Notes: a model not told the origin generated them from the letters alone. Positions 35,806-44,425 are shown, counted from the first letter of the stretch. The stretch is 64,000 nucleotides of DNA from Haloechinothrix halophila YIM 93223 (GCF_000504245.1 NZ_KI632509.1:1549723-1613722); one strand, 5' to 3'. A program made the numbers and translations.

Positions 35806-36300
35806 TTACGCCGTCTCGTCCCGCTCTTCCACCCGATCGATCGGGGAGTAGATCGGGCACCAGATCGCGTCCTCGCGTCGCAGCACGACGTTCGGCAACG
35901 CCAGCAGTTCGCACCCGCCGTAGCCGCGCGCCGCGGCGAGCAACATGGACAATCCAACGAAGACGAAGACGTCCCACCGATTCATCGGGGAGATGAACGT
36001 CAACACGGTCGCGACGCCGATCACCACCAGCATCACGATGGCTGTCGCGCCCGCTTGTTCCAACGACCAGCCCGTGCGCACCCGCCGGATGTCTGCCACA
36101 TCCCGACGCTGATACAGCCAGTCGACACCAGCGGCCGCAGCGATCGCGATGACCGGGAACACGACCACGATCGCGAGCGCGTCCCACCACCCGATCCCGT
36201 TGTCCGGCCGGTCGAACAGGGTGGGCAGGACGATGAACGCGAGGCCACCAATGACGCGCGCCACGGTGCCCGCTGGGCCGATCTGACGGCGGTTGCTCAT
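35806..36300 (-). CDS. Small integral membrane protein of unknown function
   Basis: A 164-residue protein with about four hydrophobic segments (VIGGLAFIVLPTLF, ALAIVVVFPVIAIAAAAGV, ATAIVMLVVIGVATVLTFI, VFVFVGLSMLLAAARGYGG). The C-terminal stretch VRREDAIWCPIYSPID-like (actually LRREDAIWCPIYSPID) contains one of two cysteines that could bind a metal or form a disulfide. I do not recognise a family. It lies alone between the PucR gene and the toxin-antitoxin island. Confidence 0.7.
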   Translation of the reverse strand: MSNRRQIGPAGTVARVIGGLAFIVLPTLFDRPDNGIGWWDALAIVVVFPVIAIAAAAGVDWLYQRRDVADIRRVRTGWSLEQAGATAIVMLVVIGVATVLTFISPMNRWDVFVFVGLSMLLAAARGYGGCELLALPNVVLRREDAIWCPIYSPIDRVEERDETA

Positions 36301-36407
36301 CGCGCTCCTCTTCGCTGTCGCTGCTACACGGTACGAGTTCGCTGGCCCAAGGTGCGTCAGTGACCCTGCCAGGATCGGGCCCCGGTACGTCCGCCCGAAG
36401 GCCCAGC

Positions 36408-36434
36408 AGCGCTATTTCAGCGCTATAGCGCTAT
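36408..36434. promoter_or_regulatory. Three AGCGCTAT repeats forming the VapB operator
   Basis: AGCGCTAT occurs at 36408, 36419 and 36427; the last two abut to give the perfect 14-bp palindrome AGCGCTATAGCGCT (36419-36432), 11 nt before the antitoxin ATG. Palindromes in this position are the usual autoregulatory sites for ribbon-helix-helix antitoxins. Confidence 0.7.
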
Positions 36435-36443
36435 CGTGGTGCT

Positions 36444-36680
36444 ATGGCCACGATCCAGGTCCGGGATCTACCGGAAGAGGCGTACGAAACGATCCGGCGG
36501 CGTGCGCGCGCTGCCGGACAGTCCATCCAGGCATATATGCGTGATCAGATCGTCGATCTCGCCAGCAAGCCGACGAAAGAAGAGGCATGGGCTGCCGTCG
36601 AGTCGGCACTTGCCGCTGAAGACTCGCCGGGCGCGGAACTCGACGACATTATCGCTGACCTGGCAGCGGATCGCCGGTGA
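36444..36680 (+). CDS. vapB: Ribbon-helix-helix antitoxin, VapB/FitA-like
   Basis: A 78-residue antitoxin. The N-terminal MATIQVRDLPEEAYETIRRR with RARAAGQSIQAYMRDQI is the Arc/MetJ-type DNA-binding fold of FitA-like VapB proteins; the C-terminal half is acidic and helical and should wrap the toxin. The stop overlaps the toxin start (GTGA). The promoter region carries the AGCGCTAT palindrome. No clear ribosome-binding site precedes the ATG, so the operon may be leaderless. Confidence 0.88.
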   Translation: MATIQVRDLPEEAYETIRRRARAAGQSIQAYMRDQIVDLASKPTKEEAWAAVESALAAEDSPGAELDDIIADLAADRR

Positions 36681-37078
36681 AAGATCAGGTCATTGACGCG
36701 TCCGCGCTCGCGTACGCGTTTCTCGGCAAGACGTCGACGGCTGCCGATCTCCGCACTCAACTGCGTGAGTTCCGATGTCACGCGCCACACCTGATCGATG
36801 CGGAGCTGGGCAATGTGCTGCGCAAACGCGCTCGTGCCGGGGACATCACGGCGGCGGAGGCGTTGACGGCGCTGCGAGCCGCACGGGTGATCATCGACTA
36901 TCGCTACCCGCATACTGGCACGCTCGCCGAACACGCCTGGGGACTGCGTGACAACCTGTCCTTTTACGACGCGCTCTACGTCTCCCTCGCCACGCGTCTC
37001 GAACTGTCATTACTGACCGGAGACAAGCGACTCAGCAATGCACCTGGGCTTACGTGCGACGTCGAACTGTTGGGATGA
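36677..37078 (+). CDS. vapC: PIN-domain ribonuclease toxin, VapC
   Basis: A 133-residue PIN-domain toxin. The acidic catalytic residues are in VIDASALAYAF (D7), DAELGNVLRKR, FYDALYVSLA and LLTGDKRLS. The GTG start overlaps the antitoxin stop by 4 nt. Such toxins cleave tRNA or rRNA when the antitoxin is degraded. Length and motif order are normal, so the module looks functional. Confidence 0.9.
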   Translation: MKDQVIDASALAYAFLGKTSTAADLRTQLREFRCHAPHLIDAELGNVLRKRARAGDITAAEALTALRAARVIIDYRYPHTGTLAEHAWGLRDNLSFYDALYVSLATRLELSLLTGDKRLSNAPGLTCDVELLG

Positions 37079-37098
37079 AATGGCGGCGGACCTGTTCG

Positions 37099-37584
37099 TC
37101 ACGGGCGCTCGGGTTCGACCGCGCTATTCGAGGCCGCCACCCGCGCAGACGCGGACGGAGCGGCCTTCGAGCTCGCGACCGCCTTGTGACCCGGCGTATC
37201 GCTCTTGCTGAGTAGCTGACTCACTCGCTGCGGCGACATGCCGAGTACGGCTGCGATCTCCCTGCCGGTCAGGCCGGTTTCGCTGAGTTTCCTGGCGACG
37301 TCTCGCTGCTGGGCCGCGGCTTTCTGCTGCTGTCGCGCGGCAGTCCTGACCTGCTCGCGCGCGGTGCGTACTTGCCGCGATAGGTCAGCATCGAGTTCTG
37401 GCACGACATCGACATCGAACGAGTTCTCATCATTGATGTCGAGCTTGAACGCGATGTACTCCCGTGCCATGCTCTCCGCCACGGAGAGTGAGCGCGCCTG
37501 TGTTACGCCGACGCCGTCAATGTGCAGCTCCCAGCCACGTGACCAGCGCTTGGCTGTAACGATGTACGTGGTCACTGCAACCAT
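37099..37584 (-). CDS. hicB: HicB-like antitoxin with C-terminal helix-turn-helix
   Basis: A 161-residue protein downstream of and overlapping the HicA gene. The N-terminal part (TYIVTAKRWSRGWELHIDG, then a serine/valine helix) has the partial RNase-H-like HicB layout; a glutamine/alanine-rich helix links to a helix-turn-helix at LTGREIAAVLGMSPQRVSQLL (residues about 105-126). The tail is low-complexity (Ala, Ser, Lys). The ATG at 37584 overlaps HicA by 13 nt; a GTG at 37575 overlapping the HicA stop is a possible alternative start. It should neutralise HicA and bind the operon promoter. Confidence 0.7.
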   Translation of the reverse strand: MVAVTTYIVTAKRWSRGWELHIDGVGVTQARSLSVAESMAREYIAFKLDINDENSFDVDVVPELDADLSRQVRTAREQVRTAARQQQKAAAQQRDVARKLSETGLTGREIAAVLGMSPQRVSQLLSKSDTPGHKAVASSKAAPSASARVAASNSAVEPERP

Positions 37585-37769
37585 CCCTTCGGCAGGCAGC
37601 TCAAACTTCTGATTGTCTCGCGCACAACACCAGGGGAGACGATCTTGTGGTGCGGAACGACGGTCAGGTGCCTACCGCAGGGGCACACCCATTTTTCATG
37701 ACTGCCTCGTGTCGATTTGTGGGTGCAGCCGTGTGTGGTGAGCGCCCGCTGGACGTCCCGGTACTTCAT
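37572..37769 (-). CDS. hicA: HicA-like mRNA interferase toxin
   Basis: A 65-residue toxin with the double-stranded RNA-binding-like HicA fold: MKYRDVQRALTTHGCTH, then the catalytic histidine in RGSHEKWVCP and the HLTVVPHHKIVSPGVVRET segment. The chosen ATG at 37769 is immediately preceded by AAAGGAG, unusually close for a ribosome-binding site, so an in-frame GTG or TTG upstream (to 37808) cannot be excluded. Two cysteines (CPCG) are unusual insertions. With the next gene it forms a type II toxin-antitoxin pair transcribed toward VapC. Confidence 0.8.
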   Translation of the reverse strand: MKYRDVQRALTTHGCTHKSTRGSHEKWVCPCGRHLTVVPHHKIVSPGVVRETIRSLSCLPKGWLQ

Positions 37770-37936
37770 CTCCTTTACCACGCAGCGTAGTCTATCCCGG
37801 CTAGTCAATCAACATCAATGCGGTCTAGATGCTTAGGCGGTCCACGCCTCGTGAAGCGGCGTGAGGGAGATGACCTCGCATGCGTGTTGGATGTGTAGCC
37901 GCTATGGAGCGGCCAACGTCCTGCGCGGTACCGGTC

Positions 37937-38113
37937 CTACGCCGCCGCCAGTTTCCGCGACGCGAGTTGGTCCAGCAGGGAGTTCATCTCGCCCTCGGCT
38001 TCAAGCATCGTGGTGATATCACAGTCCACCCGTGCTTGCTTGAGCCGCAACCATGCCTGCCACACCTTGTGCTGCAGGTGCTCGGTTGAGGGGCGGTTCG
38101 TTGTGGTGCTCAT
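37937..38113 (-). CDS. Small protein of 58 residues, unknown function
   Basis: An ATG at 38113 opens a 58-codon frame ending in TAG at 37937. The product begins MSTTTNRPSTEHLQHK and continues as an amphipathic helical protein (VWQAWLRLKQARVD, TTMLEAEGEMNSLLDQLA, ending RKLAAA). The composition is normal for a protein and the third-codon positions are not the uniform G/C seen in shadow frames. It lies upstream of the HicA gene in the same direction, 167 nt away. The family is not recognised; the shape suggests a small regulatory or antitoxin-like helical protein. Confidence 0.5.
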   Translation of the reverse strand: MSTTTNRPSTEHLQHKVWQAWLRLKQARVDCDITTMLEAEGEMNSLLDQLASRKLAAA

Positions 38114-38217
38114 GTCGCCTGCCTCGGTGTCGGGGGAACCATCTGGCTTCCTGTCGTTGTCAGCCGCGACTACGTTTCCAGCGTGTCGTAGCCAGTGTGG
38201 TTTTGTACCCGGAAAGC

Positions 38218-38236
38218 TACGTAATTTTGTTACGTA
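38218..38236. promoter_or_regulatory. Operator-like palindrome TACGTAA-N5-TTACGTA
   Basis: Perfect 7-bp arms around TTTTG, AT-rich in a GC-rich background, about 88 nt upstream of the dehydrogenase start and about 105 nt upstream of the divergent small gene. It could control either. Confidence 0.5.
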
Positions 38237-38323
38237 TTCGGATCCAACGGCGGATCGGATGGGTCACGCCGCGAGTACTGGTCGCACGTGGCATTACCGC
38301 CCCGTCGTGGCATGGTGGAGCGC

Positions 38324-39292
38324 GTGACCGATCCCGTGATCGTGGTGACCAGGAAGTGGCCGGAATCGGTGGAGGCCGAGCTGTGCAAGCGCTACCCATC
38401 GGTGCGGCTCAACGCCGACGACGTCCCGCTCGACCAGGACGACCTGCGCGACGCGCTCCAGCATGCGGACGTCGTGCTGCCCACTGTCTCCGACCGGCTA
38501 CCCGCCGAGCTGTTCCAGCCGCCCATCCGCACCCGGTTCCTCGGCAATTTCGGCGTCGGCTACCATCACATCGACGTCGATGCCGCCGCCGCGGCTGGCG
38601 TTGTCGTGACCAACACGCCCGGCGTGCTCACCGATGCCACCGCCGACATCGCCATGACGCTGCTGCTCATGGCCACGCGGCGGGCTGGCGAGGGTGAGCG
38701 GGAGCTGCGCGCTGGCGCGTGGACCGGCTGGCGTCCGACCCACCTGCTCGGCACCGAGGTCACCGGCAGGACGCTCGGCATCCTGGGCATGGGCCGCATC
38801 GGCGCCGCGGTCGCCCGCCGCGCGCGTCATGGCTTCGGGATGCCCGTCGTCTTCCACGACAACAAGGACGGCGTCGCGGTCGACGGCGTCCCCGACGCCA
38901 CGCAGCTCGATTCGATCGACGAGGTGCTGGCGGCCGCCGACGTGGTGTCGGTCCACGTACCGGGACGTGCCGCCAACCGCCACCTCATCGACGCCACCCG
39001 GCTGAAGCGGATGAAACCAACGGCGTTCCTGATCAACACCGCGCGGGGCGACGTCGTCGACCAGCGTGCGCTCGCCGATGCGCTGTGGGACGGCACCATC
39101 GCCGGCGCCGGCCTCGACGTGTACGAGAACGAGCCAGACGTGCCCGCCGAGCTGCGGGCGCTGGACAACGTCGTGCTGCTGCCGCACATGGGCAGCGCGA
39201 CGGTGGGGACCCGCACCGCGATGGGCATGCGCGTGCTGGACAACCTCGCGGCGTACCTCGATGGGCGCGAACCGCCGAACCGGGTGGCCTAG
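38324..39292 (+). CDS. D-2-hydroxyacid dehydrogenase, glyoxylate reductase-like
   Basis: A 322-residue NAD(P)H-dependent dehydrogenase. The N-terminal substrate domain has FLGNFGVGYHHIDVDAAAAAG; the Rossmann motif is GILGMGRIGAAVA; the catalytic triad is Arg in NTARGDVVD, Glu in DVYENEPDV and His in LLPHMGSAT. The start at GTG 38324 (MTDPVIVVTRKWPE) is preferred from the family pattern; GTG 38288 and ATG 38312 are in-frame alternatives. Likely reaction: reduction of glyoxylate or hydroxypyruvate. It appears monocistronic. Confidence 0.87.
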   Translation: MTDPVIVVTRKWPESVEAELCKRYPSVRLNADDVPLDQDDLRDALQHADVVLPTVSDRLPAELFQPPIRTRFLGNFGVGYHHIDVDAAAAAGVVVTNTPGVLTDATADIAMTLLLMATRRAGEGERELRAGAWTGWRPTHLLGTEVTGRTLGILGMGRIGAAVARRARHGFGMPVVFHDNKDGVAVDGVPDATQLDSIDEVLAAADVVSVHVPGRAANRHLIDATRLKRMKPTAFLINTARGDVVDQRALADALWDGTIAGAGLDVYENEPDVPAELRALDNVVLLPHMGSATVGTRTAMGMRVLDNLAAYLDGREPPNRVA

Positions 39293-39439
39293 GTGTTCCC
39301 GCGCCGACGGCACTCCCGAGCCGACAGCGATCCCGCGTAACGAATCGGGCGAGTCGGTAACTTACCGCAGCCGGAAGGCGACTCTTGGGTGAACACCGAG
39401 CGTCACGCTTGGTCCTGACGGGTGCCAAAGGAGGCAGCC

Positions 39440-42322
39440 ATGGACCGAGACAACCAGCCGCCGACCGAGCCGACCGGGCCAGCAACGCAACAGCCGACCT
39501 CGCCGCCGACCGGCCCCGGCCCCGCAGCGGGCCGGGTTCGCACACCCGGCAGGGCGGCCGCGATCAGCATCGCGCTCGCCGCGCTCGCGTTCCCGCTCGC
39601 GGGCTGGGGGCTCTATGCCGCGACCGCTCCTCGGGTGGATGTCATCGCCATCGCACTGGGCGGGAGCGGCCAGCCGCTCCCGCTGCCAGACGGCCTCCCC
39701 GGGGCACTGTGGTGGGACTTCGCGTTCCTCGCCTGCTACGGCGCCGGGCTGCTGCTCGGCTCGACGGCCGCGCGCTGGGTCGCCAGCACGCCACGTCAGC
39801 GCCGCATGGCAGGCTTCGCCCAGTTCGCCGCCGTGACGGTGGTCGTCGCGGGTGTCGTCAAGAACGTCCTGCTGCTGACACACACGACCAGCGCTATATG
39901 GCTCCTCGACATCGCTACCGCGGCCACCGTGCTCATGGTCGCCGCACTGCTACCCGCCGCGCCGGTCGCGCTCGCCGGCGCCGTCATCGTGCTCAAGCGG
40001 GCCCGGCCGCACCCCGCGTCGCGGATCATGGCGCTGCGCGCTGACGACGTCCGGCCCGGCGAGCCGCTCGAACTGGACGACCCGCCGGTGCTGCGGGAGA
40101 CCACGGCGGATAGCGGCGACGCCGCGCGGTGGCGCGCCGGGTATCGGGTGCCCGGCGTCGACCCCGTCGACGTCAGCAGGCGTTTCGCCCAGGGGGATGA
40201 CACCGTTGGCTTCTGTCTCTCCGGTGGCGGCATCCGAGCGGCGAGCGTCGCGATGGGTGCGCTGCAGACGTTGCGATCCGAGTTGCTCGGCGCCAGGTAC
40301 TTGGTGTCGGTCTCCGGTGGCGGCTACACCGCCGGTGCGCTGCAGCAGGCGCTGACCGACGCCGTCAACGACGAGAGGTTCACCGGCACCAGCGATGACA
40401 CGGTGCTGCGCGACCCGGAGCACGCTTACCAGCACGGCACCGCCGAGGAGAACCACGTCCGGCGCCACTCGGCCTATCTCGCCGACACCCCGTGGGAGGT
40501 GGTCGCCGCGCTGGGCGTGCTGGCGCGCGGGCTGCTGCTGTCGCTGTTCCTGCTGTTCGCGCCAGCTGTGGTGCTCGGTGTGCTCGCGGGCTGGTTTTAC
40601 CGGACCGTGCCGCTCACGCCGATCGGCGACGTCGTTCCGCAGCCGCGCGCCGGGGCGCTGTACCTGCTCGTGGCATTGGTCGTCGTGGTGTTCCTGCTGT
40701 CGCGGTACGCGCAGGTCGCGGCGCGTACCCCGCAGGGGGAGCGGGCACAGCGGGCGGCCAGCGCGCTGACCGGTCTGACCCTGGTATTCGCCGCGCTCAC
40801 GCTCGTGATTCCCAGCCTCATCGGCATCGCGGAGTGGATCCTTGCCGAGCGGGAGCTGACCATCGCGGTCGGCGGGCCGATCGGCACCGTCGTGCTGACT
40901 TACCTCACCACCCTCGTGTCGATCGTGTGGAAGCACCGGACGCGCATCACCGGTCGGTTCGGCAACCGCGGGAAGGACGGCGAGGTCGTCACCGGGGCAG
41001 TACCGAGCGGCTTGCTGCAACGGGTGCTCGTCGTCGTCACCCTCGGCGTGCTCGGCGCCGCGTGGCTGCTGCTGTTCGCCGGGTCGGCCACGGTCAGCGG
41101 CGATGCCGCGCTGTGGACGGCTGGCGTCGTCGGCGTGTTGCTGCTGGCGATCGGGATTGGCTTCGACGAGACGTCGCTGAGCCTGCACCCGTTCTACCGG
41201 GAACGGCTCGCTGACGCGTTCGCGGTGCGTGCCGTGCGCCGAGGCCGTGACGACCGGATTGTCGCCGTGCCGTATCGGAGCACGGAGCTGACCTCGCTGT
41301 CGACGTACGGCGCGAGAGGGGAGGGGCTCCGGTTCCCGCAGGTGATCTTCGCCGCCGCCGCGCATCTCACCGGGGAGTCGCGTACCCCGCCCGGGCTGAA
41401 CTGCGTGTCATACACGATGAGCGCCGACTGGGTCGGCGGGCCAGACGTCGGCTGGACGGCGACGCCGTGGCTGGAGAACGTCGTCGCGGAGCGCTTCCGG
41501 CGTGACCTCACGGTCCAGGGCGCGGTCGCGAGCAGCGGGGCGGCGTTCGCCTCAGCCATGGGCAGGGCGGCGCGCTGGTACCAGACCTTGCTCGCTGTCT
41601 CCGGCGCGCGGCTCGGGACGTGGCTGCCGAACCCGGGCTACTTGCATGCCAGTGCGAACTCCGGCGACTGGGCGCGGCAGCCGTTGCCGACGGCGCGGCG
41701 GTTGCCGTACCTGCTCAAGGAGGTCTGTGGCATCCACTCGCACGACGACCGGCTGCTGCACGTCACCGACGGCGGTCACTACGACAACCTCGGTCTGGTG
41801 GAGCTGTTCCGGCGTCGCTGCACCATGATCTACTGCATCGACGCCAGCGGTGACCGGCCGCCGACCGCGACGGCGCTGGCCGAGGCGTTGCGGCTGGCGC
41901 AGCACGAACTGGGCGTGCGGGTGGAGCTGGACCAGCCGTGGCCTGGCGACATCGAACCGGGCAGCGGCACGGCGTTACCGCCGGAGAACCCGCTCAGCGC
42001 GCTGAACGCGCGGCTGGTGACGAGCCCGGTGATCCGGGGGACGGTGCTCTACCCGCCCGAGTCCGGACTCGACGGCGTGGCGGGCCGGATCGTGATCGCG
42101 AAGGCGCTGCTGTGGCCGGAGTTGCCGTACCCGCTGCTCGCGTACGCCGCGAAGCACCCGGAATTCCCGCACGACAGCACGGGCGACCAGTGGTTCGGCG
42201 AGGCGAAGTTCTCCGCGTACACCGAGCTGGGACGACGTCTTGGCGAGCGGGTCCTGCACCCGCGGGCCGCCGCGCGGGCCGCCGCCCGGCAGGCCGTCGG
42301 CACTGCTCAGTCGTCCACGTAA
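39440..42322 (+). CDS. Membrane-anchored patatin-like phospholipase/acyl hydrolase
   Basis: A 960-residue protein. A proline-rich N-terminus is followed by about four membrane segments (residues 35-200), then a patatin half-domain with the oxyanion motif FCLSGGGIRAASVAMG and nucleophile S292 in LVSVSGGGYTAG. Five or so further membrane segments (about residues 355-570) interrupt the domain, and the catalytic Asp lies far downstream, D777 in VTDGGHYDNLGLVELF. AAAGGAGG stands 5 nt before the ATG at 39440. This split catalytic dyad separated by a membrane block is characteristic of a large bacterial patatin subgroup. It probably acts on membrane lipids. Its 3' end overlaps the convergent MFS gene by 16 nt. 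Confidence 0.82.
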   Translation: MDRDNQPPTEPTGPATQQPTSPPTGPGPAAGRVRTPGRAAAISIALAALAFPLAGWGLYAATAPRVDVIAIALGGSGQPLPLPDGLPGALWWDFAFLACYGAGLLLGSTAARWVASTPRQRRMAGFAQFAAVTVVVAGVVKNVLLLTHTTSAIWLLDIATAATVLMVAALLPAAPVALAGAVIVLKRARPHPASRIMALRADDVRPGEPLELDDPPVLRETTADSGDAARWRAGYRVPGVDPVDVSRRFAQGDDTVGFCLSGGGIRAASVAMGALQTLRSELLGARYLVSVSGGGYTAGALQQALTDAVNDERFTGTSDDTVLRDPEHAYQHGTAEENHVRRHSAYLADTPWEVVAALGVLARGLLLSLFLLFAPAVVLGVLAGWFYRTVPLTPIGDVVPQPRAGALYLLVALVVVVFLLSRYAQVAARTPQGERAQRAASALTGLTLVFAALTLVIPSLIGIAEWILAERELTIAVGGPIGTVVLTYLTTLVSIVWKHRTRITGRFGNRGKDGEVVTGAVPSGLLQRVLVVVTLGVLGAAWLLLFAGSATVSGDAALWTAGVVGVLLLAIGIGFDETSLSLHPFYRERLADAFAVRAVRRGRDDRIVAVPYRSTELTSLSTYGARGEGLRFPQVIFAAAAHLTGESRTPPGLNCVSYTMSADWVGGPDVGWTATPWLENVVAERFRRDLTVQGAVASSGAAFASAMGRAARWYQTLLAVSGARLGTWLPNPGYLHASANSGDWARQPLPTARRLPYLLKEVCGIHSHDDRLLHVTDGGHYDNLGLVELFRRRCTMIYCIDASGDRPPTATALAEALRLAQHELGVRVELDQPWPGDIEPGSGTALPPENPLSALNARLVTSPVIRGTVLYPPESGLDGVAGRIVIAKALLWPELPYPLLAYAAKHPEFPHDSTGDQWFGEAKFSAYTELGRRLGERVLHPRAAARAAARQAVGTAQSST

Positions 42323-43497
42323 ACACCGGCGCGGCCCGCGGCGATACCCGCCGCGCCGAGGGCAGCGGCGATGCCGAGCAACGCGAGCAGCGGCACCGTC
42401 CAGCCGCCGGTAACGTCGAGCAGCACGCCCATGACCAGGGGGCCGGACGCGCCGAGCGCATACCCGGCACCCTGGGTGAGCCCGGACAGCGCGGCCACCG
42501 ACTCCGACCTACGCGCCCGCAGGATGACCAGTGTGAAGGCGAGTGAGATGCCCGCTCCCTGGGCCAAACCCGCGAGGACACTCCATAGTGGCCAGACGTC
42601 GGGCAGCAGGAGCAGCCCGGCCAGCGAGGACAGCCAGAGCGCGGCCACCAGCATCGCCAGCCCACGCTGACCGGCGAGCCGGGTGGCCAGCGGCGGGACG
42701 ATGAGCGTCGTCGTGATGCCGATGAGCTGGAACAGCGACATGGCGGCACCGCCGGTCGCCTCGCTGGTTCCCGCGGTATCGACGAGGACGGTCGGCAGCC
42801 ACGCGGTCATCGCGTAGTACAGCGTGGACTGGCAGCCGAGGAACAGTGCGAGTACCCAGGCGAGCGGGTGCCGTACCACCGAAGCGCGGCCGGTTTTCCG
42901 GCCAGCCACGGCACCGGCGCGCTGGGGCAGCGCCGTCGTCCAGGCGAACCAGGCAGCCACGGCGAGCACGCCCCAGCCGCCCAGCGCGATCCGCCACCCA
43001 GCGGCGTCCGCCACCGGTGCGGTCAGTGCCGCGGTGAGCGCGGCGCCACCGGCGAGCGCGGCGGTGTAGAGGCCGGTGACGCTGCCGACGCGGTCGGCGA
43101 AATCGCGTTTGATCACCACCGGCACCAGCACGTTGCCCACCGTGATGGCCACGCCGATCAGGACGGTGCCCGCCAGCACCGCTGGCTGGCCGTCGACAGA
43201 GCGCACCAGCGTGCCGAGCGCGATGCCAGCAAGGCCGATGCCGATCGCACGCTCCGGTCCGGTACGGGCGGCGAGCAGGGTGGCCGCTGGCGCGGCGATC
43301 GAGAAGCACAGCACCGGGATCGACGTCAGCAGCGATGCGGCGCCCGCGCTCAGCCCCAGCGCGTCCTGAATACGTGGCAGTACCGGCGAGACGGCCGCGA
43401 TCGGCCCGCGCAGGTTCAGCGCGACGAGGATGGCCGCCGTGAGTAGCAGCCAGCGGCGCACCGGGACGCCATGACGTCGCGGAGTGCTGGTCGTCAT
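42307..43497 (-). CDS. MFS transporter, CynX/NimT (cyanate/nitroimidazole) type
   Basis: A 396-residue twelve-helix transporter. The N-terminus RRWLLLTAAILVALNLRGPIAA with VSPVLPRIQDALGLS is the signature of the CynX/NimT subgroup. The ATG at 43497 follows the ABC ATPase stop by 10 nt in the same direction, so it is the last gene of the importer operon. A longer frame from 43575 would run into that ATPase and is not used. Substrates in the subgroup are small organic anions. By operon context it may move the same aromatic or nitrogenous compound as the ABC importer, or export a product. Confidence 0.85.
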   Translation of the reverse strand: MTTSTPRRHGVPVRRWLLLTAAILVALNLRGPIAAVSPVLPRIQDALGLSAGAASLLTSIPVLCFSIAAPAATLLAARTGPERAIGIGLAGIALGTLVRSVDGQPAVLAGTVLIGVAITVGNVLVPVVIKRDFADRVGSVTGLYTAALAGGAALTAALTAPVADAAGWRIALGGWGVLAVAAWFAWTTALPQRAGAVAGRKTGRASVVRHPLAWVLALFLGCQSTLYYAMTAWLPTVLVDTAGTSEATGGAAMSLFQLIGITTTLIVPPLATRLAGQRGLAMLVAALWLSSLAGLLLLPDVWPLWSVLAGLAQGAGISLAFTLVILRARRSESVAALSGLTQGAGYALGASGPLVMGVLLDVTGGWTVPLLALLGIAAALGAAGIAAGRAGVYVDD

Positions 43498-43507
43498 TCC
43501 TCGGGCG

Positions 43508-44425
43508 CTACGACGTCGCGGTCGGTGTGCTTGGCCGGTTGCCCTGCTTCGCCTGCTGCACCCGCTCATAGACATGCGCCCGCAGCTCGGTGAAGCGGGG
43601 CAGGCTACGGGTGGTCAGCTGATCGCGTTCGGCAGGCAGGTCGATGGTGACGTCCTCGAGCACGACGGTCGGCGAGCTCGACAGGATGACGACCCGCTGG
43701 CCGAGGTAAACGGCCTCGTCGATGTCGTGGGTGACGAACAGGACGGTGACACCGAGTCGCTCCCACAGCGCGCGCACGAGGTCTTCCAGCTCGCCCCTTG
43801 TCTGGGCGTCGACGGCCGCGAACGGCTCGTCCATCAGCAGCACGTGCGGCTCGTAGGCGACCGCGCGGGCGATCGCGACACGCTGCTGCATGCCGCCGGA
43901 CAGTTGCCACGGGTGCGCGGTGTGGAAGTCGGCGAGCCCGACGGCGGCCAGCGACTCCGTGGTCAGCCGTTTCCGCTCGGCGCGCGAGATGCCCTTCTCC
44001 TTCAGCGGCAGCTCGACGTTCTGCCACACGGTCAGCCACGGGAAGAGGCTGCGCCCGTATTCCTGGAACACCACCGCCATGCCTTCCGGTGGCCCTGATA
44101 CCCGCTTGCCCTCGAGGACGACCTCGCCGGACGTCGTCTCGAGCAGCCCGGAGATGCACCGCAGGAGCGTGGTCTTGCCGCAGCCGGACGGGCCGACGAG
44201 GCACACCAACTCGCCGGGGTCGACGCCGAAGGTCAGGTCACGAACCGCCTCCACCGAACGCTTCCCGCTGGCGTAGACCTTGCGCAGGCCGCGGACGTCG
44301 AGCATGGGGGTGTGCTGTCCGGTGTCGTCGGTGCTCATGGCGGGCTCCGGAGTGCTGCGGGTGAGGGTGCTGACAATACTCATGATGTCGCTGTCCTTCG
44401 GGGTCTTTCTCGGGCTTTGGGTCAT
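43508..44425 (-). CDS. NitT/TauT-type ABC importer ATPase
   Basis: A 305-residue ATPase. Walker A GPSGCGKTTLL, Q-loop VFQEYGRSLFPW, signature LSGGMQQRVAIARA, Walker B HVLLMDEPFAAVD and the switch His in FVTHDIDEA are all intact. The start at 44425 overlaps the permease stop (ATGA). The 40-residue N-terminal extension before LDVRGLRKVY is longer than usual; an internal ATG (at the MSTDD codon) could be an alternative. The SsuB/TauB subfamily serves sulfonate, nitrate, taurine, pyrimidine-precursor or aromatic acid importers. Confidence 0.9.
   Translation of the reverse strand: MTQSPRKTPKDSDIMSIVSTLTRSTPEPAMSTDDTGQHTPMLDVRGLRKVYASGKRSVEAVRDLTFGVDPGELVCLVGPSGCGKTTLLRCISGLLETTSGEVVLEGKRVSGPPEGMAVVFQEYGRSLFPWLTVWQNVELPLKEKGISRAERKRLTTESLAAVGLADFHTAHPWQLSGGMQQRVAIARAVAYEPHVLLMDEPFAAVDAQTRGELEDLVRALWERLGVTVLFVTHDIDEAVYLGQRVVILSSSPTVVLEDVTIDLPAERDQLTTRSLPRFTELRAHVYERVQQAKQGNRPSTPTATS

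Larger units (their letters stand above)
37770..38323. other. Intergenic stretch with a small gene and a perfect palindrome
   Basis: Between the HicA start and the dehydrogenase start the only supported items are the 58-residue minus-strand gene and the dyad at 38218-38236. Longer frames on the plus strand across 37880-38327 mirror the small gene and lack ribosome-binding sites. Confidence 0.55.

Noticed and set aside
39950-41365. 471-codon open frame opposite the patatin-like gene
   Set aside because: Low-complexity Arg/Gln/His-rich product without motif; shadow of the coding strand.
42307-42322. Frameshift or sequencing error where the patatin-like and MFS genes overlap
   Set aside because: The two genes are convergent and the 16-nt tail overlap leaves both C-termini of normal family length.
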